Origin: DASXUC01 sp036004445
Lineage (GTDB): Bacteria; Sysuimicrobiota; Sysuimicrobiia; Sysuimicrobiales; Kaftiobacteriaceae
Reading direction: 5' to 3'
Length of the DNA stretch: 64,000 nt
Assembly: GCA_036004445.1 (NCBI GenBank)
Contig: DASYRL010000022.1
Span: 1-64,000, forward strand
Below, one piece after another: positions 32,782 to 41,368 of this stretch. The translations under genes and the position numbers were made by a program. The notes under the pieces are model-generated. The model worked only from the letters and a program-made list of their open reading frames with translations. It did not search any database and had not been told where the DNA came from. How positions within the stretch are numbered: position 1 is the stretch's first letter; every line of letters begins with the position of its first letter.

Positions 32782-33051
32782 CTATCCTTCTTCGTCCTCG
32801 TCGTCTTCGTCCCCGCCCCGCAGACGGCCCGGCCGCTCTTCCGGGGCGAGCTTCCCGGTCGTGAGATCGATGGTCTCCTCAATCTGGAGACAGATCGCGC
32901 ACGTACCCTTGAGCAGCCCGTGCGGGCAGCGCTCGAGCTTGATCCTGGGCCGTGTTGCCGTAATGGCACGGGCCGATTTGGTTCTGCCGGTCGCAGTTCT
33001 CCTGGTCGCTACCTTGGCCACGGAGTCATCCTCGCTTTCTCGGGTTCCCAC
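32782..33051 (-). CDS. Small zinc-ribbon-like protein with acidic tail
   Basis: 89 residues from GTG at 33051, or 79 from GTG at 33021, which has the better ribosome site (GAGGA). A basic N-terminal half (ATRRTATGRTKSARAITATR), then CPHG...CAIC, likely a metal knuckle, and a strongly acidic end (GGDEDDEDEEG). No family assigned. A sigma-70-like promoter precedes it. Confidence 0.6.
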   Translation of the reverse strand: MGTRESEDDSVAKVATRRTATGRTKSARAITATRPRIKLERCPHGLLKGTCAICLQIEETIDLTTGKLAPEERPGRLRGGDEDDEDEEG

Positions 33052-33091
33052 TGACTCGAGCGCCCGAGTTGTCTTCGCTCACTAGGTGATT

Positions 33092-33119
33092 ATTCTACCC
33101 ATCCTTTGTGTCGGCGCAA
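33092..33119 (-). promoter_or_regulatory. Sigma-70-type promoter before the zinc-ribbon/DUF2628 pair
   Basis: Minus strand TTGCGC (33119-33114), 16 bases, TAGAAT (33097-33092). Expected start is near 33085, 35 to 65 bases before the possible GTG starts. Confidence 0.55.
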
Positions 33120-33177
33120 CCCCAGAACAGAAGGTTTTCGGTCAAGGGTTAGTTTACCTTCGCTGTACTCCCGGCGT

Positions 33178-33597
33178 CTAGCCCGGGGGCTCGGGCACGG
33201 GCTCCACGAGCAGCCCTGACTCGCCCTCGACGACAACCTCTCCGCGCTGGTTCCGGCACACCGTCTTCAGCGTCAAGATCCGCTTGTCCGCCCGGTAGCT
33301 GAGGACCTCCGCCGAGGCCGTCACCGTATCCCCGATCCGGACCGGCTTCACGAACTTCAGGGTCTGGCTCAAGAAGATCCCGCCCGGCCCCGGCAACCGC
33401 ATTCCCAGCACCGCCGAAATCAGCCCGGCGGTGAGCATCCCATGGGCGATCCGCTCCCCAAACCGCGACCGCGCGGCATATTCCGCATCCACGTGCAACG
33501 GGTTGAAATCTCCGGTTATTCCGGCAAAGGCATAGATGTCCCGCTCCGTGATCGTCTTCGCGAACGTGGCCCGCTGCCCGGGCTCAAACTCCGGCAT
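33178..33597 (-). CDS. MaoC-like (R)-specific enoyl-CoA hydratase
   Basis: 139 residues, hot-dog fold. The hydratase-2 motif ITGDFNPLHVDAEYAARSRFGERIAHGML has the catalytic Asp and His. Adds water to trans-2-enoyl-CoA, giving (R)-3-hydroxyacyl-CoA. It lies beside the 3-hydroxybutyrate-type dehydrogenase gene, 42 bases downstream across a repeat tract, which suggests hydroxyacid or polyhydroxyalkanoate-type metabolism. Confidence 0.88.
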   Translation of the reverse strand: MPEFEPGQRATFAKTITERDIYAFAGITGDFNPLHVDAEYAARSRFGERIAHGMLTAGLISAVLGMRLPGPGGIFLSQTLKFVKPVRIGDTVTASAEVLSYRADKRILTLKTVCRNQRGEVVVEGESGLLVEPVPEPPG

Positions 33598-33605
33598 GGT
33601 GCCCT

Positions 33606-33641
33606 CCCTGTTCCCTGTTCCCTGCTCCCTGTTCCCGGTTC
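33606..33641. repeat. Heptamer repeat tract (CCCTGTT)
   Basis: About five copies of the 7-base unit CCCTGTT (GGGAACA on the other strand), one changed to CCCTGCT. It fills the gap between the SDR and MaoC genes and touches the SDR stop codon. Confidence 0.85.
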
Positions 33642-34413
33642 AGTGCGCCGTCCACCCGCCGTCAATCGGCAGCGCCGCGCCCGTGATGCCGGCTGCCGCG
33701 TCGCTGCAGAGGAATACCGTCAGCGCGGCAACCTCATCGGGCTCCAGCAGCCGCTTCAACGCCGCCGGCTGGAGCATGATGCGTTCGACTACCTCGGCGG
33801 CCGGAATCCCGTGCACCTTTGCCTGGTCGGCGATCTGCCGTTCGACCAGCGGGGTGCGTACGTATCCCGGGCAGATCGCGTTGACGGTTACGTTCCGATC
33901 GGCGACCTCCCACGCGGCCACTTTCGTGAAGCCGACGATCCCGTGCTTGGCGGAGACGTAGGCCGACTTGAATGGAGAGGCGATGAGGCCATGGGCCGAC
34001 GCGACGTTGACGACCCTGCCCCACTGCTGGTTCAGCATGGGCGGCAGAGCGTACTTGGTACAGAGGAAGGTCCCCGTCAGCATGATGCCGAGCAACTTGT
34101 GCCACTGGTCTTCCGGAAAGTCGACGATCGGTGCGACGTGCTGCAGCCCCGCGTTGTTCACGAGAATGTGCAGCCCGCCCAGCGTCTGAATCGTGCGCGT
34201 CACCATGTCCTGGACCGCGGCAGAATCAGACACGTCGGCACGCACGAACAGGCTATCGACCCCGTGGGGGCGGACCTCATCGGCGGTCTTACGTCCAGCC
34301 GCCTCGGCCACGTCAACCACGCACACCGCGGCGCCGGCCGCCGCCAGCGCGAGCGCGATGGCCCGCCCGATCCCCGACCCTGCCCCGGTCACGATGGCAA
34401 CCTTCCCGGCCAA
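33640..34413 (-). CDS. Short-chain dehydrogenase, 3-hydroxybutyrate dehydrogenase-like
   Basis: 257 residues from TTG at 34413, which gives the usual BDH start (LAGKVAIVTGAGSGIG). The longer open frame to 34479 would translate the repeat tract as part of the protein, which is unlikely. NAD-binding GAGSGIG, the NNAG motif and the catalytic Ser-Tyr-Lys (SAHGL, YVSAKHG) are present. Conserved BDH features QHVAPIVDFPEDQW and CPGYVRTPLVERQI support oxidation of (R)-3-hydroxybutyrate to acetoacetate. The start codon remains uncertain. Confidence 0.85.
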   Translation of the reverse strand: MAGKVAIVTGAGSGIGRAIALALAAAGAAVCVVDVAEAAGRKTADEVRPHGVDSLFVRADVSDSAAVQDMVTRTIQTLGGLHILVNNAGLQHVAPIVDFPEDQWHKLLGIMLTGTFLCTKYALPPMLNQQWGRVVNVASAHGLIASPFKSAYVSAKHGIVGFTKVAAWEVADRNVTVNAICPGYVRTPLVERQIADQAKVHGIPAAEVVERIMLQPAALKRLLEPDEVAALTVFLCSDAAAGITGAALPIDGGWTAH

Positions 34414-34435
34414 ACCAGACGAACCTATCGGCCGG

Positions 34436-34465
34436 CTGTTCCCCGTTCCCTGTTCCCTGCTCCCG
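34436..34465. repeat. Heptamer repeat tract (CTGTTCC)
   Basis: Four imperfect 7-base units between livF and the SDR gene. Same family as 33606-33641. Confidence 0.8.
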
Positions 34466-34468
34466 TAG

Positions 34469-35191
34469 TTAGAGTCCAAGGTAGGCCACCTTCACATGCT
34501 CATTGCGAAGCAGCTCCGGCCCGCTGCCCTCTAGGACAATGCGTCCATTTTCCAGCACGTACCCCCGGTCGGCCATTAGCAGCGTCTGGCGGACGTTCTG
34601 CTCCACCAGCAGGACCGTCACCCCGCGCCGGTTGATCTGCCGCAGCGCGGTGAACAGCGTCTGCACCAGCACCGGCGCCAGCCCCAACGACGGTTCGTCG
34701 ACCATCAGCAGGACTGGCCGGGTCATCAGCGCCCGTCCCACCGCCAGCATCTGTTGCTCACCACCGCTCATCGTACCGGCCAGCTGATGCAGGCGCTCAC
34801 TCAGGCGGGGAAACAGAGCGAAGACCTCGTCCAGCGTCTCGCGCCGGCGTTCCCACGCGCCTGGCACGAACGCCGCACCCAGCTCGAGATGATCGAGCAC
34901 CGACATCGCGGGAAAGAGCTGGCGCCCCTCCGGCACGTGGGCGATCCCCAGACGGGCGATCGCGGCCGTCGGCCGGCCAGCGAGCGGACGGCCCTGAAAC
35001 CTGATCCGCCCACGCGAGCGCACGACGGCCGTAAGCGCGCGCAGCAGCGTCGTCTTTCCCGCCCCATTAGCTCCGACCAGGCATACGATCTCTCCTTCCC
35101 GCACCTGGAGGCCGATGTCCCACAGGACCTGGATATCCCCGTATCCGGCGGATAGCGCCTCAACCTCGAGGAGTGGCCGCGGGGCGTTCAG
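34469..35191 (-). CDS. livF: Branched-chain amino acid ABC transporter ATPase LivF, apparent CTG start
   Basis: 240 residues. Walker A GANGAGKTT, signature SGGEQQMLAVGRAL, Walker B VLLMVDEPSLGLAP. The typical LivF N-terminus (LLEVEALSAGYGDIQVLWDIGL) is encoded upstream of the first in-frame GTG at 35104, and no ATG, GTG or TTG precedes it. The likely start is CTG at 35191, which overlaps the livG stop as CTGA and has GAGG seven bases before it. Supplies ATP for uptake with LivGHM. Confidence 0.88.
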   Translation of the reverse strand: MNAPRPLLEVEALSAGYGDIQVLWDIGLQVREGEIVCLVGANGAGKTTLLRALTAVVRSRGRIRFQGRPLAGRPTAAIARLGIAHVPEGRQLFPAMSVLDHLELGAAFVPGAWERRRETLDEVFALFPRLSERLHQLAGTMSGGEQQMLAVGRALMTRPVLLMVDEPSLGLAPVLVQTLFTALRQINRRGVTVLLVEQNVRQTLLMADRGYVLENGRIVLEGSGPELLRNEHVKVAYLGL

Positions 35192-35922
35192 GGCTGCGCC
35201 TCGTCGACGCCCAGGTAGGCCTCGATCACCGTCGGTTCGGCCGCCACCGCGGCGAACGACCCGGACGCGATCAGGCGTCCGAAGTTCAGCACGGCGACGC
35301 GGTCGGCAAGATCGCGCACGCTGCTCATGACATGATCGATCAACACGACCGTGACACCGCCGTCCCGGACGGTCCGAATCGTCGCGATCGCCTGGCGAGA
35401 TTCGGTCGGCGTCAGCCCCGCCATGACCTCGTCGAGGAGGAGCAGCCGGGGGTGCGTGGCCAGCGCCCGCGCCATCTCCAACCGTTTCAGGTCGGCCACC
35501 CCCAGGGCGGTCGCGGGACGAGCGGCGAGATGCGTCAGCGCGAGCTGCGCGCAGATCGTCTCCGCGTCGGCCCGCCCGGCCGCCAGCGACTTCGGAACGG
35601 CGTGGCCAAAGAGTTCCCCGACCATCACGTTCTCCAGCACGCTCATGTCGTGGAAGGGCTGCATCACTTGAAACGTCCGCCCGATCCCCAGATGCGCGCG
35701 CAGGGCTGGGGACATCGTGGTGATGTCCGCGCCGGCAAACCGGATCGTCCCGCGGTCGGGCGCGAGCAGGCCGGAGATCAGGTTGAACGTCGTCGACTTC
35801 CCCGCGCCGTTGGGCCCGATGATCGCCACGATCTCGCCGGGTTCGACGGTCAGCGACAGGTCGTTGACGGCGATGAGGCCGCCGAACGCCTTGGTGACGG
35901 ATTCGAGCGCCAGCAGGCTCAC
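35188..35922 (-). CDS. livG: Branched-chain amino acid ABC transporter ATPase LivG
   Basis: 244 residues from a GTG that overlaps the livM stop (GTGA). Walker A GPNGAGKST, signature region VADLKRLEMARALA, Walker B LLLLDEVMAGL. The signature motif GVADLKR departs from LSGGQ-like forms (usual LivG: LxYGxQRRLE), a moderate oddity. Cytoplasmic partner of LivF. Confidence 0.92.
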   Translation of the reverse strand: MSLLALESVTKAFGGLIAVNDLSLTVEPGEIVAIIGPNGAGKSTTFNLISGLLAPDRGTIRFAGADITTMSPALRAHLGIGRTFQVMQPFHDMSVLENVMVGELFGHAVPKSLAAGRADAETICAQLALTHLAARPATALGVADLKRLEMARALATHPRLLLLDEVMAGLTPTESRQAIATIRTVRDGGVTVVLIDHVMSSVRDLADRVAVLNFGRLIASGSFAAVAAEPTVIEAYLGVDEAQP

Positions 35923-36863
35923 GGCGCCCGCCTCGCCGTCCCGGGGCGGGTGAGCGAACGGTAGACGCCGATCAGCCCCCGCGGCATGAACAGAATCACC
36001 ACCGTCAGGATGAGTCCGTAGATGATCAGGTAGCCGCTGCGCAGCGACGTCCGGAGCACCTCTTCGCCGACCCGCAGCCCGATCGCGCCGAGGAGCGGAC
36101 CCGCCGTGGTGTACAGCCCGCCGAAGATCGGCGCCACGAGTGCCCCGACGGACACGGCGAGGCTGTAGCTCTCGACGGGGCTGATGAACAGGAACACGTG
36201 CGCGTAGTACGCGCCGGTCACGCCGGCGAAAAATGCGCTGATCATGAACGCGAGGACCTTGAAGCGCACGACGTCGACGCCCATCGTGGCCGCCACTTCC
36301 TCGTTCGTCCGGATCGCGGTGAACGCAAAATGCCAGCGCGAGCGGTTGATCAGCCACGACACGAGGACCAACAGCGCCAGCACACCCAGGATAGCGAGGT
36401 ACTGCGCCACGCGCTGGCCTCCCAGCAGAGACGGTACGACGAGGCCGGTGGCCGCCCCAGTGAAGCGCAGCTGGTTCGTCGTGACGCGCAGCGTCTCGCT
36501 GAACGCCAGCGTGGCAATCGCGAAATAGATGCCGCGCAGGCGGAGCGTGAGGATGCCGAGCCCGGCCGCGGCGCCGATGGCGAGCAGTCCCCCCGCGAGG
36601 ATGCCCACCGGGATGGGAATGGACAGCCGCAGGGTGAGCAGCGCCGACGTGTACGCGCCCAGCCCATAGAAGGCGGCGTGGGCCAGCGACAGCTGGCCGG
36701 TGCGCGCCAGCAGGTCCCACGACAGCGCCAGGGTCGCGAAGATGAGGACGTTGATGGCGATCTGCAGGTAGTACGGTTGGGCCCGGTCCGCCCAGTAGGG
36801 AAAGACGACCGCCGCCGCGAGCGCGACGGCCGGCAGGATAGCCCGCCCGGCCCGCGCTGTCAC
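35919..36863 (-). CDS. livM: Branched-chain amino acid ABC transporter permease LivM
   Basis: 314 residues from a GTG overlapping the livH stop (GTGA). About nine helices; LivM signatures GQLSLAHAAFYGLGAYTSALL, LRLRGIYFAIATLAFSE and the EAA-like TAIRTNEEVAATMGVDV. Forms the channel with LivH. Confidence 0.93.
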   Translation of the reverse strand: MTARAGRAILPAVALAAAVVFPYWADRAQPYYLQIAINVLIFATLALSWDLLARTGQLSLAHAAFYGLGAYTSALLTLRLSIPIPVGILAGGLLAIGAAAGLGILTLRLRGIYFAIATLAFSETLRVTTNQLRFTGAATGLVVPSLLGGQRVAQYLAILGVLALLVLVSWLINRSRWHFAFTAIRTNEEVAATMGVDVVRFKVLAFMISAFFAGVTGAYYAHVFLFISPVESYSLAVSVGALVAPIFGGLYTTAGPLLGAIGLRVGEEVLRTSLRSGYLIIYGLILTVVILFMPRGLIGVYRSLTRPGTARRAP

Positions 36864-37702
36864 CGGAACAACCCCCGCGGGCGGATCACCAACACGAGGA
36901 GGATGAGCAGGAAGAACACTCCTTCCGCCCAGCCGCCGCCGCCCGGAACGTAGAACTCGACGAACGCCTCCGACAGCCCGAGGATGAGACTCGCAGACAC
37001 GACCCCGTTGATGTTGCCGAGGCCGGCGATCACGATGATCGCGAACGCCTTCAGCGTGTACTGCAAACCCATGAACGGCGACACCGACAGCTGGAGGGTA
37101 ATCATCAGGCCGGCGGTGCCGGCCAGGGCCGTGCTGAGCCCGAAGGCCAGGAGGTAGACCCGGTCGACCTCGACCCCGACGAGCGCGGCGCCGAGGCGAT
37201 TCTGGGCCACGGCGCGCATCGCTTTGCCGATGCGCGTCCGGCCCAAGACGGCGAAGAGGCTCAGCGTCAGCGCCATCGCGATGCCGAACACAATCAGCTG
37301 CGGCAGCCCGATCGTGAAGCCCCCCAGCGTGACCGCGGTCGCCTTGTAGGAAATCGTCGCCACCCGCGGATCGCCGGTCCAGAGAATGATCGCCAAGTTT
37401 TGCAGGAAGATGGACAGCCCGAACGTGAGGAGCATCTGGTTCAATTCGGGAGCCCGCAGCACGCGCTGAATGGCGGAGCGGTAGATCACGCCGCCCAGCG
37501 CGAAGAGGCCGACGGCGCCCAGCGGGATGGCCGCGAGCGGATCCACCCCGTAGGATACGTAGAGCCAATAGCCAAAGTACGCGCCCAGCATCAGGAACTC
37601 GCCGTGGGCGAAGTTCACGATGCCGATGACGCCGACGGAGAGGGCAAGCCCGACCGCCGCCAGGGAGTACAGCCCCGAGCGGAGCACGCCCAAGATCAGC
37701 AT
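36860..37702 (-). CDS. livH: Branched-chain amino acid ABC transporter permease LivH
   Basis: 280 residues from ATG at 37702; LivH signatures VIGIVNFAHGEFLMLGAY, GRTRIGKAMRAVAQNRLGAAL and VIAGLGNINGVVSAS. Homologues usually begin about six residues earlier with a segment like MExFLQ; here that segment is present as IETFLQ after an ATC codon at 37720, with GAGGG upstream. Either the ATG or a rare ATC start is used. Confidence 0.92.
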   Translation of the reverse strand: MLILGVLRSGLYSLAAVGLALSVGVIGIVNFAHGEFLMLGAYFGYWLYVSYGVDPLAAIPLGAVGLFALGGVIYRSAIQRVLRAPELNQMLLTFGLSIFLQNLAIILWTGDPRVATISYKATAVTLGGFTIGLPQLIVFGIAMALTLSLFAVLGRTRIGKAMRAVAQNRLGAALVGVEVDRVYLLAFGLSTALAGTAGLMITLQLSVSPFMGLQYTLKAFAIIVIAGLGNINGVVSASLILGLSEAFVEFYVPGGGGWAEGVFFLLILLVLVIRPRGLFR

Positions 37703-37734
37703 CTGCAGGAATGTTTCGATGGGCCGGCCCTCGA

Positions 37735-37781
37735 GGGAACGGGGGGTCGCGTTCCCGCGCTCCCCCGTTCCCGTGTTCCCG
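37735..37781. repeat. GGGAAC-type repeats with partial inverted arrangement
   Basis: GGGAACGGGGGG at the left and GTTCCCGCG-CTCCCCC-GTTCCCGT-GTTCCCG to the right, giving a possible hairpin between livH and the binding-protein gene. Confidence 0.75.
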
Positions 37782-37789
37782 TCTCGTCG

Positions 37790-38977
37790 CTACCGTGCGA
37801 AGGGTACCAGCTTGGCGCCGGCAATCTCCTCCGGCCACACGACAACCTGCTTGCCGTTCTGCCACTGGAAGGCGATGAGCCTCGTGAATCCCTGGTTCTT
37901 TCCATAGATGGAGCGCTTGAACGTGAGGCGGATGCCGATTGGCCCCTCATAGTCCGTGGCCTTCATGGCCCGCACCACCGCGTCCATGTCCAGGGTCCCC
38001 GCGCGGCGGATGGCATCGACAACGGTAATCAGGTTCGTGTAGGCCAGCGGCCCCCAGTAGGACGCAGGCTCTTCCTTGAACCGTTCGCGGTAGCGCTGGA
38101 CGTAGCGCCGCGACGCCGCGGACGGATTTTCCGCCGTCCACAGCGCCATCCCCGCGAAGTAGTTGCCGGCGGCCAGCTTCTCGAAGCCCACCGGCCACGA
38201 CGGGGGGGCGGCCAGCATGAGCTTGGGCGCGAAAGCGATCTGCCGGGCCTGTGTCGCCAGTGGGACGACGTCCTGATCGAACCCGACGAATACGAAGGCA
38301 TCCGCGTTGGTGGCCTTCGCCTTAGTCAGCATCGGTGTCAGGTCCGGCGAGCCCGTCTTGAACGTCTCCACCGACACCACGGTGATGCCGAATTGTTTGG
38401 CAAAGCCCCTCGCCTCGTCGGCGGCACTGCTGCCGAATGGCCCGTCCTCAACGGCGACGGTGGCGGTCTTCGCGCCGGTGCTGCGCACGAAGCGCCAGGT
38501 CGAATCGGCATTGTTGTACTGCCAGGGATGGTAGTGGAAGAACCAGTCGGCGTCCTTCAGGAGCTGCTCGACGAGCGGCGAGGCCGCCCCGGTCCAGGCC
38601 ATCAGGATCGGCCGCTGCAGGGCCTGGCTGGCGACGGCGATGGAGACGTTCGACGCCAGCCCGCCGATCAGGGCGTTGACGCGGTCCCGGGTGACGAGCT
38701 TGAGGAAGGCGGCCGCGCCGGTGGGCGGATCGCCCCTGTCGTCCTCAACGATCAGCTCGACCCGCCGGCCGAGCACGCCCTGCCGGTTGATCTCGTCCAT
38801 CGCGAGCTGGTAGCCTTTCTGCATCGCCTGCCCGCTCACGCCCGATGGCCCGGTCAGCGGAATGATCGCACCGATCCGGATCGGCTCCTGCTGCGCCGCC
38901 GCCGGCTGGTAGGCGGCGCTGAAGATCAGCGTCGCCGCGAGTGCCACGGCGGCTCCGATACGACCCCATCTGTTCAT
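37790..38977 (-). CDS. Liv-type ABC transporter substrate-binding protein
   Basis: 395 residues, signal peptide about 1-29. Periplasmic-binding fold type I (Peripla_BP_6): IRIGAIIPLTGPSGVSGQAMQKG, then ELIVEDDRGDPPTGAAAF. Binds the substrate of the LivHMGF transporter; the beginning of the operon. Two ATGs lie close together; the second (38977) has AAGGAGG at the correct distance, while the first is directly next to it. The substrate could be amino acids, amides or aromatic acids. Confidence 0.9.
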   Translation of the reverse strand: MNRWGRIGAAVALAATLIFSAAYQPAAAQQEPIRIGAIIPLTGPSGVSGQAMQKGYQLAMDEINRQGVLGRRVELIVEDDRGDPPTGAAAFLKLVTRDRVNALIGGLASNVSIAVASQALQRPILMAWTGAASPLVEQLLKDADWFFHYHPWQYNNADSTWRFVRSTGAKTATVAVEDGPFGSSAADEARGFAKQFGITVVSVETFKTGSPDLTPMLTKAKATNADAFVFVGFDQDVVPLATQARQIAFAPKLMLAAPPSWPVGFEKLAAGNYFAGMALWTAENPSAASRRYVQRYRERFKEEPASYWGPLAYTNLITVVDAIRRAGTLDMDAVVRAMKATDYEGPIGIRLTFKRSIYGKNQGFTRLIAFQWQNGKQVVVWPEEIAGAKLVPFAR

Positions 38978-39038
38978 GTCCATCCTCCTTGGATAGTGTG
39001 GCCGTGCCTTTGCCTCGGTGAACCGTCCCACCTCCTGT

Positions 39039-39830
39039 CTACCCGGTCAGAAACTCCGCGATCATCTGATTGGCCGAACTGGACTGCTCCCAGAGAAACA
39101 GGTGTCCGGCATCTGGAAAGACGTGCAGCCGTGACCCCGCGATCCGCTGCGCCAGCAGCTCGCCGTTGGCCACCGGGACGACGCGGTCCTGACCTCCGTG
39201 GAGGATCAGGACGGGACCACGCCAGTCGCCGATCCGGCTCTCGGTATCGTGGCCGGTGGCGGCCATCAACTGCCGCTGGTAGGCGAACGGGGGCTGCGGG
39301 TGGGCCACGCGCCACGCCACGTAGTCGTCAATCTCCTCGGGATGCGTTTGAAGGAAATCGGTGCCGAACTGCACCGCGAGAAACGCGCGCAGATCGCGGG
39401 CGGGATCCCCGGTCCGGCTGAGGAGCACCTCGGCCGTCTGCGGGGGGATCGGCACGCTGCGCGGCCCGCCGAAGCTCGTGCAACACAGCACGACGCGCCT
39501 CGTCCGCTCCGGGTAGCCCAGCGCGAATTCCTGGACGATGAATCCGCCCAGCGATGCCCCCACGAGGTGCGCCGCGGGAATCTCCAGCGCGTCGAGCAAT
39601 CCCGCCACGTCGCCGGCCATCATGCGGATGGTGTATGGTTCATCGGGTTTGTCGCTGCGGCATGCGCCCCGGTTGTCGAGCGTGATGACCTCGAACTGCC
39701 TTGAGAGCGAGGGGACCTGCCGGTACCAGAAATGGGCGTCTGCGCCCAGGCCGGACACCAGTACGACCGGCAGCCCCTCGCCGAGGCGCTCGTAGTAGAG
39801 CTGGATCCCGTTAGCGGTCGCGTACGGCAT
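39039..39830 (-). CDS. Alpha/beta hydrolase (enol-lactonase or carboxylesterase-like)
   Basis: 263 residues. Nucleophile elbow GASLGG, oxyanion strand LVSGLGADAHFW, catalytic Asp in GGQDRVVPVANGE and His in PDAGHLFLWEQ. Overall like 3-oxoadipate enol-lactonase. It overlaps the 3' end of the acyl-CoA ligase gene by 20 bases, so they are coupled. It is separated by a 61-base gap from the Liv binding-protein start. Confidence 0.88.
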   Translation of the reverse strand: MPYATANGIQLYYERLGEGLPVVLVSGLGADAHFWYRQVPSLSRQFEVITLDNRGACRSDKPDEPYTIRMMAGDVAGLLDALEIPAAHLVGASLGGFIVQEFALGYPERTRRVVLCCTSFGGPRSVPIPPQTAEVLLSRTGDPARDLRAFLAVQFGTDFLQTHPEEIDDYVAWRVAHPQPPFAYQRQLMAATGHDTESRIGDWRGPVLILHGGQDRVVPVANGELLAQRIAGSRLHVFPDAGHLFLWEQSSSANQMIAEFLTG

Positions 39831-41358
39831 CGCGCCCGAACTGATCCCGGAGCGTTCGCTTCAGCACCTTGCCCGCCGCGTTCCGAGGAAGCGCCTCGAC
39901 GAACTCGACCGCCTTGGGAATCTTGTAGCGGGCCAACTTCCCCTGGCAGAACGCGCGGAGGTCGTCCAGCGAGAGCGACTGGCCGGAACGCGTCACGACG
40001 ACCGCAACCGGGACCTCACCCCACTGCGAATCGGCCCGACCGATCACTGCGACCTCGGCGATCGCGGGGTGCCGGTACAGGACGTCCTCGACCTCGGCCG
40101 GATAGACATTCTCGCCGCCGGAGATGATCATGTCCTTCTTGCGATCGGCGATGTAGAGAAAACCCTCTTCATCGACCCGTGCCAGATCCCCCGTCTTGAA
40201 CCACCATCCCTCTCGGCCCGTTGCGGCAGCGCCCTCCTCAGGCGGCGCGAATGCCTCCGCCGTCGCTTCCGGCCACCGCCAGTACTCGCTGAAGAGATTC
40301 GGACCGCGAGTCCATACCTCGCCAACCTCGTCCGGGGATACGTCCTGTCCCTCCTCGTCGACCACCCTCAACTCGGCATGCAGCGCGGCCTTCCCTACCG
40401 ATCCCTTCTTCCGGAACGCATCGGCCGCAGGGATCAGCGTGCAGGTGGGCGAGGTCTCAGTCAACCCATAGCCTTGCTGCAGCGGGAGTCCCCGCCGCTC
40501 GAATGCGTCGATGATCGTGAGGGGGCACGGGGCCCCCCCGGAGGCGAACCGAACGCCGGTTAGATCGGCGCGCTGAAACGCGTCCGACTCCAGGAGCCTT
40601 AGGTACATGGAGGGGACGGCGAGCATGGCGGTGACGCGATGGGCCGCGATCAACCGCACCGTGTCGTCGGGATCGAAGGCCCGCTGGATCACGGCGGTCG
40701 CGCCATGATGGAGCGACGGCAGTGTGTAGAGCCCGAGGCCGCCCGCATGGAACATCGGCAGTGCGTTCAGGGTGACGTCGTGGAAGGTCAGACCGATGGC
40801 CGTCCCGATGTTGATGCTGTTCCAGAACTGGGTGGCCTGGGTCAGCACCGCGCCCTTCGGACGGCCGGTGGTCCCCGAGGTGTACATGATCAGCAGTGGG
40901 TCCTCGGCCCGGCCCGCGGGACTGTGAACGGGCGTGATCGCCTCCCGCTCGTCGCCAAGAAGGTCGTAGGAGACATAATTCCTGATGGTCTGCGCCTCAG
41001 GTTGGACCCTCAATCCGGCGGCCAGCGATGCCAGACCGGGATCGATGAACAGCATCTTCGGTTCACTGTCCTTCACCTGGAAGGCAAGTTCCGTCGGGGT
41101 CAGGCGCCAGTTCAGCGGAACCACAATGGCTCCGACCCACGCGGCGGCAAAGATGGTCTCGATGTACTCAGCTCGATTGATCGACAGGATGGCGATCCGG
41201 TCCCCTCGGCGCAGGTCGGTGCCTTGTAGGTAGGCCGCAGCCCCAGCAACCCGCCTGTAGAGGTCGCGATACGTCAGCGAGCGCTCACGATCAATGAGCG
41301 CAGGTTTGCCGGGCCTAATGTCGGCCTGCCGTTCTAGCCAGTGCCAGATTCCCCACAC
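39811..41358 (-). CDS. Acyl-CoA synthetase (AMP-forming)
   Basis: 515 residues from GTG at 41358, preceded by GGTGAGGA. Adenylation motifs: YTSGTTGRPKGAVLT, GYGLTETSP, WFKTGDLARVDEEGF and the catalytic Lys in PRNAAGKVLKRTLR. Activates a carboxylic acid to its CoA ester. The neighbouring genes (KAS III-like, hydrolase, MaoC, SDR, Liv transporter) suggest a medium-chain, branched or aromatic acid. Confidence 0.9.
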   Translation of the reverse strand: MWGIWHWLERQADIRPGKPALIDRERSLTYRDLYRRVAGAAAYLQGTDLRRGDRIAILSINRAEYIETIFAAAWVGAIVVPLNWRLTPTELAFQVKDSEPKMLFIDPGLASLAAGLRVQPEAQTIRNYVSYDLLGDEREAITPVHSPAGRAEDPLLIMYTSGTTGRPKGAVLTQATQFWNSINIGTAIGLTFHDVTLNALPMFHAGGLGLYTLPSLHHGATAVIQRAFDPDDTVRLIAAHRVTAMLAVPSMYLRLLESDAFQRADLTGVRFASGGAPCPLTIIDAFERRGLPLQQGYGLTETSPTCTLIPAADAFRKKGSVGKAALHAELRVVDEEGQDVSPDEVGEVWTRGPNLFSEYWRWPEATAEAFAPPEEGAAATGREGWWFKTGDLARVDEEGFLYIADRKKDMIISGGENVYPAEVEDVLYRHPAIAEVAVIGRADSQWGEVPVAVVVTRSGQSLSLDDLRAFCQGKLARYKIPKAVEFVEALPRNAAGKVLKRTLRDQFGRDAVRDR

Positions 41359-41368
41359 TATCGGGTCC

